The notes beneath the pieces were generated by a model. That model had not been told where the DNA came from. It did no database searches and saw only the letters and a list, made by a program, of their open reading frames with translations. Of a DNA stretch of 64,000 nucleotides, positions 1-8,600 are shown in pieces. Source of the DNA: Zhihengliuella alba. GTDB taxonomy: Bacteria; Actinomycetota; Actinomycetes; Actinomycetales; Micrococcaceae. The stretch is taken from the NCBI RefSeq assembly GCF_039538765.1, contig NZ_BAABCJ010000001.1, positions 496,001 to 560,000 of the forward strand. Reading direction: 5' to 3'. Numbering within the stretch: position 1 is the stretch's first letter; each line of letters opens with the position of its first letter. Position numbers and translations under genes: made by a program.

Positions 1-760
1 TGGCCGGGGCCACCGTGATCGAGTCGCCGGTGTGGACGCCGACCGGGTCGAAGTTCTCGATGGAGCAGACGACCACGACGTTGTCGTTCTTGTCGCGCAT
101 CATCTCCAGCTCGTACTCCTTCCAGCCGAGGATGGACTCCTCCAGGAGCACCTCGGTGGTCGGCGAGTACTGCAGGCCCGCCCCGGCGATCCGCCGGAGG
201 TCCTCGGCGTTGTAGGCCATGCCCGAGCCGAGACCGCCCATCGTGAAGGACGGGCGGACCACCATGGGGTAGCCGAGGTAGTCGACCGCGGCGAACGCTT
301 CGTCGAGGCTGTGCACGATGACGGAGCGCGCCGACTCGGCGCCGGAGCGCTCGACGACGCCCTTGAATTTCTCGCGGTCCTCGCCCAGCTCGATGGCCGC
401 GATGTTCGCTCCGATGAGCTCGACGTCGTACTTCTCCAGGACCCCGTTCTTGTCCAGGGCGATCGCCGTGTTCAGCGCGGTCTGCCCGCCGAGGGTGGGC
501 AGGACGGCGTCGGGACGCTCCTTGGCGATGATCTTCTCGACGACCTCCGGGGTGATGGGCTCGACGTAGGTGGCGTCGGCGAACTCGGGGTCGGTCATGA
601 TCGTGGCGGGGTTGGAGTTCACGAGGATGACCCGCAGGCCCTCCTCCTTGAGCACGCGCAGGGCCTGCGTCCCGGAGTAGTCGAACTCGGCGGCCTGGCC
701 GATGACGATCGGGCCGGAGCCGATGACGAGGACGGACTTCAGATCTTCGCGCTTCGGCAT
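1..760 (-). CDS. carB: Carbamoyl-phosphate synthase large subunit, N-terminal part
   Basis: This is the first 253 residues of the large subunit, which makes carbamoyl phosphate from bicarbonate, ATP and the ammonia delivered by CarA, for pyrimidines and arginine. The protein begins MPKREDLKSVLVIGSGPIVI and carries the first ATP-grasp segment, including PSFTMGGLGSGM and the ELEMMRDKNDN strand, as in the family (normally about 1,100 residues). The window edge cuts the gene; the rest lies to the left. The ATG overlaps the carA stop by one base (TAATG), so translation is probably coupled. It is the last visible gene of the pyr operon. Confidence 0.97.
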   Translation of the reverse strand, partial: MPKREDLKSVLVIGSGPIVIGQAAEFDYSGTQALRVLKEEGLRVILVNSNPATIMTDPEFADATYVEPITPEVVEKIIAKERPDAVLPTLGGQTALNTAIALDKNGVLEKYDVELIGANIAAIELGEDREKFKGVVERSGAESARSVIVHSLDEAFAAVDYLGYPMVVRPSFTMGGLGSGMAYNAEDLRRIAGAGLQYSPTTEVLLEESILGWKEYELEMMRDKNDNVVVVCSIENFDPVGVHTGDSITVAPA

Positions 761-1941
761 TAGTTGACTTCCTTGGTCTTGGTCTCGGCGTGGGCTGCCA
801 TCACATCGATGAAGCGGTCGAACAGGTAGGCGGAGTCGTGCGGCCCGGCCGCCGCCTCGGGGTGGTACTGGACGGAGAACGCGGGGCGGTCCAGGCAGCG
901 CAGCCCCTCCACGACGTCGTCGTTCAGGGACACGTGGCTGACCTCGACGCGGCCGAAGCGCTCCACGGGGGCCGTGACGACGCCCTCGGTGGGCGCGTCG
1001 ACGGCGAAGCCGTGGTTCTGGCTGGTGATCTCCACCCGGCCGGTGGTCTTGTCCATGACCGGCTGGTTGATGCCGCGATGCCCGAACCGCAGCTTGTACG
1101 TCCCGAAGCCGAGGGCACGGCCGAGGATCTGGTTGCCGAAGCAGATGCCGAAGAACGGCGTGCCCGCGTCGAGGACGTTGCGCAGCAGCTCCACCTGGAC
1201 GTCGGCGGTCGCCGGGTCGCCCGGTCCGTTGGACATGAACACGCCGTCCGGCTGGACGGCCATGATGTCCTCGACTGTGGACGCGGCGGGGAGGATGTGC
1301 ACGCGGACGCCGCGCTCGGCGAAGCGGAACGGGGTCATGCCCTTGATGCCCAGGTCGATCGCGGCGAGGGTGAACCGCGGCTCGCCCTCCCATCCGCAGG
1401 CGGACGGCTCGACGACGTACGCCTCGTCGACGCTGACCTCCTCGGCCAGCCGGGCGCCCTTCATCGAGGGCTGGCCCTGCACTTCGGCGATCAGCTCGGC
1501 CTCGGGGCGGCGGGCCGCGTCGCCGGCGAAGATGCCGCCCTTGAGCGAGCCGACACTGCGCAGGTGGCGGGTCAGGGCGCGCGTGTCGACGCCCTGGATG
1601 CCGACGATGCCCTGCTCGGCGAGCTCCTGGTCGAGCGGCTTCTCGCTGCGCCAGTTGGACGGGCGGCGGGCGGCGTCGCGGAGGATGTAGCCGGCGACCC
1701 AGATGCGGCGGGACTCGGCGTCCTCGCGGTTCATGCCGGTGTTGCCGATGTGCGGGGCGGTCTGGACGACCAGCTGGCGGGCGTAGGACGGATCCGTGAT
1801 GGTCTCCTGGTAGCCCGTCATGCCGGTCGCGAACACCGTCTCGCCGAGCGTGGTGCCGACGGCGCCGTACGAGCGGCCGCGGAAGACGCGGCCGTCTTCG
1901 AGCACCAGCAGTGCGGGCTCGGAGGTCTTCTGTGCAGTCAC
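760..1941 (-). CDS. carA: Carbamoyl-phosphate synthase small (glutaminase) subunit
   Basis: CarA hydrolyses glutamine and channels ammonia to CarB. The 393-residue product has the CPSase small-chain domain at the N-terminus (LEDGRVFRGRSYGA, then GMTGYQETITDPSY) and a class I glutamine amidotransferase domain at the C-terminus, with the nucleophile cysteine in FFGICFGNQILG and the catalytic HPE in QYHPEAAAGPHD. Length is normal for the family. The start is GTG, overlapping the stop of the preceding PH-like gene by four bases (GTGA), and the stop overlaps carB by one base. This tight packing indicates one transcript with pyrR, pyrB, pyrC and carB. Confidence 0.97.
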   Translation of the reverse strand: MTAQKTSEPALLVLEDGRVFRGRSYGAVGTTLGETVFATGMTGYQETITDPSYARQLVVQTAPHIGNTGMNREDAESRRIWVAGYILRDAARRPSNWRSEKPLDQELAEQGIVGIQGVDTRALTRHLRSVGSLKGGIFAGDAARRPEAELIAEVQGQPSMKGARLAEEVSVDEAYVVEPSACGWEGEPRFTLAAIDLGIKGMTPFRFAERGVRVHILPAASTVEDIMAVQPDGVFMSNGPGDPATADVQVELLRNVLDAGTPFFGICFGNQILGRALGFGTYKLRFGHRGINQPVMDKTTGRVEITSQNHGFAVDAPTEGVVTAPVERFGRVEVSHVSLNDDVVEGLRCLDRPAFSVQYHPEAAAGPHDSAYLFDRFIDVMAAHAETKTKEVN

Positions 1942-2489
1942 TTGGTGTCCTTCTGTTCAGGCTGATCTGCGTCAGGGGTGGTCTTGGGCCCGCCGGCGGC
2001 GGGCGTCGTGAGTTCTTCGAGGGCGGTGACGACGGCGGCGACCGCCTCGGGTCGTCGGGCGCGGAAGCCGGTGTCCACCGGGCGTCCGCCGAGGCGCCAC
2101 TCGAGCACGACCAGTCCGTCGCGCTCGACGAACTTCCCGGCCATGCCGGACTCGCGGCGCACCCCGATCGCGTCCCGCGCCGGGACGAACACGTCGCGGG
2201 CGCCGGACCGGGTGTAGAGGACGCCCTCCGGGTGGACGGAGAGCGTGGCGTTCGCCTTGTAGCCGAGCGTGTGCACGGCGATGCGGTCGAGCCAGTCCCC
2301 CGCCGTGGTCGTGCTGACGTACTGCCCTTCGGCGGAGGCCAGCGGGGCGCCGAGGCCCTCCGGCGCGGGCAGTGGTTCCGCGACGCCGGACTGGCGCTTG
2401 AGGCGTCCCCGCCAGCCACGGACGATCAGCGCCACGAGCACGGCCGCGACGGCGAGGGTCGCGAAGGCCGCCAGACCGTACTCGCTCAC
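1938..2489 (-). CDS. PH-like domain membrane protein in the pyrimidine operon
   Basis: A 183-residue protein of unknown function lying between pyrC and carA. It begins SEYGLAAFATLAVAAVLVAL after the GTG, a single N-terminal membrane segment followed by basic residues (RGWRGRLKRQ), which predicts a cytoplasmic remainder. The body (roughly residues 50-160) resembles the bacterial PH-like fold annotated in the same position in related actinobacteria; the family call comes from memory of that context and was not tested by search. GTG was chosen because it overlaps the pyrC stop as GTGA, and its own TGA overlaps the carA GTG the same way. This double four-base coupling suggests production in step with the pathway enzymes, although no enzymatic motif is visible. 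Confidence 0.8.
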   Translation of the reverse strand: MSEYGLAAFATLAVAAVLVALIVRGWRGRLKRQSGVAEPLPAPEGLGAPLASAEGQYVSTTTAGDWLDRIAVHTLGYKANATLSVHPEGVLYTRSGARDVFVPARDAIGVRRESGMAGKFVERDGLVVLEWRLGGRPVDTGFRARRPEAVAAVVTALEELTTPAAGGPKTTPDADQPEQKDTK

Positions 2490-3832
2490 GCCTGGTCCCC
2501 GGCCGCGCGCGGCGTGTTCAGCTCCGCGTCGAGCACCGTGGGCGTGCCGCGGTAGAACGTCGCCTCCACCCGGCCCGGCAGCTCCATGCCGGCGAACGGC
2601 GAGTTCCGCCCCATCGTGGCCATCGCGCCGGGGTCGACCGTCCAGCGGTGCGCCGGGTCGACGAGGACCACGTTCGCCGGCTCGCCGGCGGTCAGCGGGC
2701 GGCCCTGGTCCGCCACGCGGCCGATGGTGGCCGGCGTCGTCGACGTGACACGGGCGAAGTCCGCCCAGGTCATCATCCCGGTCTCGATCATCGTGTGCTG
2801 GACCACGGAGAGGGCGGTCTCCAGCCCCGTCATCCCCATGGCCGCCTGCGCCCACTCGCACTCCTTGGCCTCGTCTGGGTGCGGAGCATGGTCGGTGCCG
2901 ACGATGTCGATGGTCCCGTCCGCGAGGGCCTCCCTGAGTGCCATGACGTCGGCCTCCCGGCGCAGCGGCGGGTTGACCTTGTACACGGGGTCGTAGGTCC
3001 GCACGCGCTCCTCGGTGAGCAGCAGGTGATGCGGGGTGACCTCGGCGGTGACCGCGATCCCGCGGGCCTTCGCCCAGCGGATGATGTCCACGCTGCCGGC
3101 GGTGGAGACGTGGCAGACGTGCAAACGGGATCCGACGTGCTCGGTCAGCAGGACGTCACGGGCGATGATCGATTCCTCGGCGACGGCCGGCCACCCGGGG
3201 AGGCCGAGGACGGCGGAGACCTCGCCCTCGTTCATCTGGGCGCCCTCGGTGAGCCGCGGCTCCTGTGCGTGCTGGGCGATGACGCCGTCGAAACCCTTGA
3301 CGTACTCGAGGGCCCGGCGCATCAGCACGGGATCGGAGACGCAGATGCCGTCGTCGGAGAAGACGCGGACGCCGGCGCGGGACTCGGCCATCGCGCCGAG
3401 CTCGGAGAGCCGCTCCCCCGCGAGGCCGACGGTGACGGCGCCGACGGGGCGGACGTCGACCCAGCCGCTGCGGCGGCCGAGGCTCCAGACCTGCTCGACG
3501 ACGCCGGCGGTGTCGGCGACGGGATTCGAGTTGGCCATGGCATGCACGGCGGTGAACCCGCCGCGCGCGGCGGCGCGGGTGCCCGTCTCGACGGTCTCGG
3601 CGTCCTCGCGGCCGGGCTCGCGCAGGTGGGTGTGCAGGTCCACCATGCCAGGCAGGGCGACGAGCCCGGCGGCGTCGATCTCGCGGGCACCGGCAGCACG
3701 CGGGTGAGCGGCCGCGTCGGGGCCGACGGCGGCGATCTCGCCGTCGGCGAGAAGGAGGTCGGAGGGATCGCCCCCGAGCAGGGCGGCCCCTCGGATCAGG
3801 AAGGCCTCGGGGTGGATTTCGGTGCTGGTCAT
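2486..3832 (-). CDS. pyrC: Dihydroorotase
   Basis: Catalyses cyclisation of carbamoyl aspartate to dihydroorotate, the third step of UMP synthesis. The 448-residue protein is a class I amidohydrolase: the metal-binding HTH of VDLHTHLREPG follows the N-terminal beta domain, then QHAQEP, HVCHVSTAGS and the GTDHAPH motif near the C-terminal third supply the remaining ligands. The ATG at 3832 was preferred over an upstream in-frame TTG because GGGAG sits seven bases before it. The 145-base gap to pyrB is the only sizeable gap in the operon, and I see no gene in it. The stop overlaps the next gene as GTGA. Confidence 0.96.
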   Translation of the reverse strand: MTSTEIHPEAFLIRGAALLGGDPSDLLLADGEIAAVGPDAAAHPRAAGAREIDAAGLVALPGMVDLHTHLREPGREDAETVETGTRAAARGGFTAVHAMANSNPVADTAGVVEQVWSLGRRSGWVDVRPVGAVTVGLAGERLSELGAMAESRAGVRVFSDDGICVSDPVLMRRALEYVKGFDGVIAQHAQEPRLTEGAQMNEGEVSAVLGLPGWPAVAEESIIARDVLLTEHVGSRLHVCHVSTAGSVDIIRWAKARGIAVTAEVTPHHLLLTEERVRTYDPVYKVNPPLRREADVMALREALADGTIDIVGTDHAPHPDEAKECEWAQAAMGMTGLETALSVVQHTMIETGMMTWADFARVTSTTPATIGRVADQGRPLTAGEPANVVLVDPAHRWTVDPGAMATMGRNSPFAGMELPGRVEATFYRGTPTVLDAELNTPRAAGDQA

Positions 3833-3977
3833 AGTGACTCCCAAGTCTAGTTCTCGCGTGCGTCGCGTCGGCCGCTGTTACGGCGCGCGGAGCGCGGGCG
3901 AGGTGCTGGTCGGGCGCGCCGTCGGCGGCTCGGATTCAGTTCGTCTCTGCCGGTCGGGCCCGTGCCCGCCGGCCGGG

Positions 3978-4940
3978 TCAGTTGTCGCCGGAGAGGAGGA
4001 GGTACAGCACGGCCATGCGCACTGAGACGCCGTTGGCGACCTGCTCCAGGACCAGGGCGCGCTTCGAGTCGGCGGCTCCGGAGGAGATCTCGAAGCCCCG
4101 GTTCATCGGTCCCGGGTGCAGGATGGCGGTGTGCTCGAAGCCCTGCTCGTCGAGGGCGGCGAGGCGGACGTCGTCGAAACCCCAGCGCCGGGAGTACTCG
4201 GCGACGCTCGGGAAGAAGGCGGCGTTCATCCGTTCGGCCTGGACCCGGAGCATCATGACGGCGTCGGGACCGGTGCGCAGGGTCTCGTCGAGGTCGAAGC
4301 TGATGGCGCACGGCCAGGCGTCGGCGCCGACGGGCAGCAGCGTCGGCGGTGCGACGAGCGTGACCTCCGCGCCCAGGGTGCGCAGCAGCCAGAGGTTGGA
4401 CCTCGCCACCCGGGAGTGCAGGACGTCGCCGACGATGACGACGCGCATGCCGTCCAGGTCGGCGCCCGTCGACTCGATCCCGCGGACGCGGGACCAGTGG
4501 CGGCGCAGCGTGAACGCGTCGAGGAGCGCTTGAGTGGGGTGCTCGTGGGTTCCGTCGCCGGCGTTGACGACGGCGGCGTTGATCCAGTCGGTGGCCGCCA
4601 GGCGGGCCGGCGCCCCCGAGGCCCAGTGGCGCAGGACCACGGCGTCGGCGCCGATGGCCTCCAGCGTCTGGGCGGTGTCCTTGAGGGACTCCCCCTTCGA
4701 GACGGAGGAGCCCTTGGCCGCGAAGTTGATCACGTCGGCGCTGAGCCGCTTGGCGGCGGCCTCGAAGGAGATCCGCGTCCGGGTGGAGTCCTCGTAGAAG
4801 AGGTTGACCACGGTACGGCCGCGCAGCGCGGGCAGCTTCTTGATCTCGCGCGTTCCGACGGCGGCCATCTGCTCCGCGGTGTCGAGGATGCGGACCGCGT
4901 CCTCGCGGCCCAGATCGTGGGTCGAGAGCAGGTGCTTCAT
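3978..4940 (-). CDS. pyrB: Aspartate carbamoyltransferase catalytic chain
   Basis: Joins carbamoyl phosphate and aspartate, the first committed pyrimidine step. The 320-residue protein has the phosphate-binding STRTR signature at residues 52-56 (FYEDSTRTRISFE), the HPTQALLD loop and a C-terminal aspartate domain ending in HPGPMNRGFEI. No regulatory PyrI chain gene is seen nearby, so control probably occurs through PyrR. The ATG at 4940 overlaps the pyrR stop as ATGA, which fixes the start; a longer open frame upstream is only the antisense-like continuation through pyrR. The downstream gap of 145 bases to pyrC shows no strong hairpin. Confidence 0.97.
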   Translation of the reverse strand: MKHLLSTHDLGREDAVRILDTAEQMAAVGTREIKKLPALRGRTVVNLFYEDSTRTRISFEAAAKRLSADVINFAAKGSSVSKGESLKDTAQTLEAIGADAVVLRHWASGAPARLAATDWINAAVVNAGDGTHEHPTQALLDAFTLRRHWSRVRGIESTGADLDGMRVVIVGDVLHSRVARSNLWLLRTLGAEVTLVAPPTLLPVGADAWPCAISFDLDETLRTGPDAVMMLRVQAERMNAAFFPSVAEYSRRWGFDDVRLAALDEQGFEHTAILHPGPMNRGFEISSGAADSKRALVLEQVANGVSVRMAVLYLLLSGDN

Positions 4941-5545
4941 GCGTTCCCCTCGATGACGACTTCGTTGACCGCATCGCCGTCGACGGCGTCGGTCTCCTCG
5001 AGGTGGACCCGCACCTTCTCGCTGGTGGCGGTGGGGAGGTTCTTGCCGACGTGGTCGGCACGGATCGGGAGCTCGCGGTGTCCCCGGTCCACGAGGACCG
5101 CCAGTCGCACGATGCGCGGGCGCCCGAGGTCGGCGAGCGCGTCGAGGGCCGCGCGGATGGTGCGCCCGGAGTAGAGGACATCGTCGACGAGGACGACGAC
5201 CTTCCCGTCGATGCTGGCCCCGGGGATGCGGGTCGGCGAGGGAGTGCGGGAGGTGCCGTGGCGCAGGTCGTCCCGGTACATGGTGACGTCGAGCTGGCCG
5301 ACGAGGGCCTCGGCGTCGAGTTGCGGGTCGGTCGCGGCGATGCGCTGGGCGATGCGGCGGGCCAAGGGGTACCCGCGGGTGGGGATGCCGAGCAGGATCA
5401 GGTCCTGGGTCCCCTTGTTGGCCTCGATGATCTCGTAGGCGATGCGCGTGAGGACGCGCTCGATGTCGCTGCCCGTCAGGACAGTGCGCGACGTCGTGGA
5501 CACACTGGTGGCGCTGGGCTTCTCGTGGGAGTCCGCAGAGCTCAT
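4937..5545 (-). CDS. pyrR: Bifunctional pyr operon regulator / uracil phosphoribosyltransferase
   Basis: PyrR binds pyr leader RNA when UMP is abundant and lowers expression of the operon; most homologues also convert uracil and PRPP to UMP. The 202-residue protein has a type I phosphoribosyltransferase fold with the PRPP loop VVLVDDVLYSGRT at about residues 116-128 and GIPTRGYPLARR near residue 53. The N-terminal 20 residues are Ser/Thr-rich and variable. It is the first gene of the operon, with a strong ribosome site (AAGGAGG) immediately downstream of a PyrR-type RNA motif, and it overlaps pyrB by four bases. Autoregulation by masking of this ribosome site, as described for mycobacterial PyrR, is the likely mode. 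Confidence 0.96.
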   Translation of the reverse strand: MSSADSHEKPSATSVSTTSRTVLTGSDIERVLTRIAYEIIEANKGTQDLILLGIPTRGYPLARRIAQRIAATDPQLDAEALVGQLDVTMYRDDLRHGTSRTPSPTRIPGASIDGKVVVLVDDVLYSGRTIRAALDALADLGRPRIVRLAVLVDRGHRELPIRADHVGKNLPTATSEKVRVHLEETDAVDGDAVNEVVIEGNA

Positions 5546-5552
5546 GGTGCCG

Positions 5553-5575
5553 CCTCCTTCCCCGCCTCACTGGAC
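5553..5575 (-). promoter_or_regulatory. PyrR-binding leader element with pyrR ribosome site
   Basis: On the minus strand, GTCCAGTGAGGC (5575 to 5564) matches the known PyrR anti-antiterminator loop, whose core is UCCNGNGAGG. It lies three bases before the ribosome site GGAAGGAGG (5561 to 5553), eight bases upstream of the pyrR ATG. There is no terminator hairpin with a T tract in this short leader, so repression by blocking ribosome access fits better than attenuation. The motif match is direct; the mechanism is inferred from mycobacterial PyrR. Confidence 0.8.
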
Positions 5576-5606
5576 GGACTTAAAGGGTGGACTTGCGGTT
5601 CCTAAG

Positions 5607-5635
5607 TTATCACGAGGCGGCCACCCGGTTGTCGA
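5607..5635 (-). promoter_or_regulatory. Candidate pyr operon promoter inside the 3' end of dnaE2
   Basis: On the minus strand, TCGACA (5635 to 5630) and TGATAA (5612 to 5607) are 17 bases apart. The -10 includes the dnaE2 stop codon. Transcription would begin near 5600 and give a leader of about 55 bases carrying the PyrR site. The -35 is close to TTGACA; the -10 is weaker. Confidence 0.5.
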
Positions 5636-8600
5636 GCCCTTCGGCCTCCATGAGGGTGTCGAGCCGTTCCACGGACTGCGGCTGCGGGGCAGGGTCGGCC
5701 CGGTGCCGTGCCAGCTGGCGGGCGTCGGGCAGCTCCTCGCGTGCAGGCAGCGAAGCGGTGTCGGCGAGGTCCCAGGCCCGCACCGCCTGGACGCTGATGC
5801 CCCGCGGCCCGGTGCGCCGGGTGATCCCGTGGATGAGGAGCAGGCGCGTCCCGAAGAGGAAGGGGGCCGAGGCCTGCTGCGCCTCGTGGAAGAAGGTGCA
5901 GTCCACGCACCCCGTGCCATCGTCCACGCTGATGAAGACGACGCGCCGTCCACCGCGCATCGGCGGAGTCTGCGTCGCAACGCGGATGCCGGCCACGAGG
6001 ACCTCCGAGCCGTTGCGCAGACCGAGCAGGTCGGCTGCCGGCGTGGTGCCGAGGCGGCTCAGGGTCGACGCATGGGAGTCCATGAGGTGCGCGCTGACAT
6101 CCACCGAGAGCAGGTCGAGCTCGGCGCCGACCGTCTCCTCCGCCGTCGGCTCGGGTGCGCCGATCTGGAGCGTTGCGAGCTCGATGTCGGGCAGCGGGAG
6201 CGGGAGCTGGCCGGTGATCGGCTGGTATCGCACGGGGACGCTCGACCTGATCTGCCCCCAGTGCCGGACCAGGTCCGCACGGTTGCCGCGTCCACGCTGC
6301 AGCGAGTCGAAGGCCCCGAGGGCTGCGTAGCGCTCCAGGGAGGCCCGGCGCAGGCCGGAGCGTTCGCGGACGTCGCTCAAGGAGCCGTAGGGCTGTCCCG
6401 CCCGCAGCCGGCGCACCTCGGCCGCCGAGACCCCGTACACCCCGCTGAGCGCGAGCCGGATCCCCAGCCGTCCGTCGTCGCACCGCTGCACCCGGTACGA
6501 GAGGTCGGACTCGTTGACGTCGAGGGGGAAGATGGGGATCCCGAGCCGGCGCGCCTCGGCGACCAGCAGGCGCTTGGGGTACATGCCGGGATCGTGCTCC
6601 CAGAGGCCGGCGATGAACGCCTCCGGATGGTGGGCCTTGAGCCAGGCGCTCTGGTAGGTGGGGACGGCGAACGCGGCACCGTGTGCCTTGCAGAAGCCGA
6701 AGCTGCCGAAGGCCCGGAGCGTCTCCCAGACCTCGTCGATGACCGCCCGGCCGTAGTTCCTCCGGGCCGCCTTGGTGCGGAAGAACTCCTCCACCTCCGG
6801 TTCGCGGTCCGGGTTGCCGAGGTAGCGGCGCAGCACGTCCGCGTCGTCGTATCCGCAGCCGGTCATGACGTGGAGGATGCGCAGGATCTGCTCGTGGAAG
6901 ACAGTGACCCCGTGGGTCTCGGCGAGCGCGGGCTTCAGATCGGGATGCGGGTAGACCTCGGGTGCGAAGCCGTGCCGGTTCTCGAGGTACGGCTTGACCA
7001 TGTTGGATTTCATGGGGCCGGGCCGGAAGAGCGAGATGTCGATGATGAGGTCGTTGAACCGCTGCGGCGCGAGCTTGCCCACGAGCTCGCGCTGGCCCGG
7101 GGATTCGATCTGGAAGCAGCCGAGGGTGTGCGTGCTGCGGATCAGTTCGAACGTCGCCTCATCGTCCTGCGGGATGTGCTCGAGCATGATCGTCCCGTCC
7201 GGGTGGACGTAGTCGGTTCCGTGCGCTCCGGCAGCGGCGACCTCCTCGGCGCCGCCGTGGAGGCGGCGGATCTCCGCGACGGCGTAGGCCATGGCGCTCT
7301 GCATCCGTACGCCCAGCACATCGAGCTTGATCATGCCCATCGGGTCCATGTCGTGCTTGTCGAACTGGCTCATCGGGAGACCCAGTCCGCTGGCCTGTAC
7401 GGGGGTGCGGTCCAGCAGCGAGGCGTCGGAGAGGATCACCCCGCAGGGATGCATGGAGATGTGACGCGGGAGCCGGTCCAGTCGCTCCGTCAGGTCCACG
7501 AGCAGGTCGAGCTGCCGGTGGGAGCCGACCTGCTCGGCGAAGCGGGCCAGCTCAGGCTTCTCCTCGAGTGCTTCGCGGAAGCTGCCCGCCGAGAAGCGCC
7601 ACAGCTGCTTGGCGATGTCGTCGATCTGCTGGGGCTCCATGCCCAGGGCCAGCCCGGCGTCGCGTACGGCGCCGCGGGCGCGGTAGGCGTTCTGCATGCT
7701 CATGAGCGTCACGCGCTCCGCTCCGAAGCGGTCGAAGATCTCCCGGTAGACGCGGTGGCGCTCGGCGCTCTCCACGTCGATGTCGATGTCCGGGAGCGTG
7801 GTCCTGCGCCGGGAGAGGAATCGTTCGAAGATGAGGTCGTGCTTCAGCGGGTCCACGTGACTGACGCCCAGCAGGTAGTTGACGAGGCTGGAGGCCCCTG
7901 AGCCGCGGGCGGCGTTGCGGATCCCGAGGTCGCTGATGAGCCGGGCGACCTCGGCGACGGTGAGGAAGTAGGCGGCGAAGCCCAGATCGGCGATCACGGA
8001 GAGCTCGTGCTCCAGGCGTTTCCGGAGCGCCTTCTCGTCCGCTTGGCCGAGACGGGGCAGGGCAGGGCCGTTGTAGAGGCGCGTGATTCCGGCCTCGCAC
8101 CGTTGCTTCAGCTCCCGGTCCGGGTCGCCCTCGATGCCGATGATGCGCGCTTCGGGGACGACGGGCACACCCCACCCGGTGTCGGACACGGGGTCGAGCC
8201 TGCTCAGGTCTGCGATCCGCTGGGTCTGCTCGAGGAGGTCCACGGCCACCTCCACGCCGCCGGCTGCCTGCCCGACGCTCTGCGCCACCCGGATCATGCT
8301 GGCCGTGCTCTTCAGCCAGCCTTGGCCGTTGGGCTGCCACCCCTCCTGCTCCTCGGCCAGACGTTGCAGGGGCCGTGCGGCGCGCACAGCGTCCAGCACG
8401 TCTGCCGTGGCGGCGCCGTCGGGGTCCGCGTACCGGACGGCATTGGTCAGGACCACCGGGAGCCCGCTCTCGCGCCCCGCCCGGGTCATCCTGACCGCGT
8501 GCGAGGTGCTCAGACGCGATCCGGGCACGTTGAGGTGGGTGACGGCCGCCAGGGCCAGCGCCCCCTCGGGGAGAGCGCGACGCCAGGCGGTCAGCCGTCG

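Noticed and set aside
3844..3849. TAGACT as a promoter for pyrC
   Set aside because: Transcription from it would start inside or past the pyrC ribosome site, so it cannot yield a normal leader; operon transcription from pyrR is more likely.
3833..3977. Possible attenuator or small gene between pyrB and pyrC
   Set aside because: No strong hairpin, ribosome site or reading frame with support; the gap is left as ordinary intergenic sequence.
5442..7901. 819-residue open frame on the plus strand over dnaE2 and pyrR
   Set aside because: Runs antisense to dnaE2 and across the dnaE2-pyrR gap; the sequence is compositionally the shadow of the real frame.
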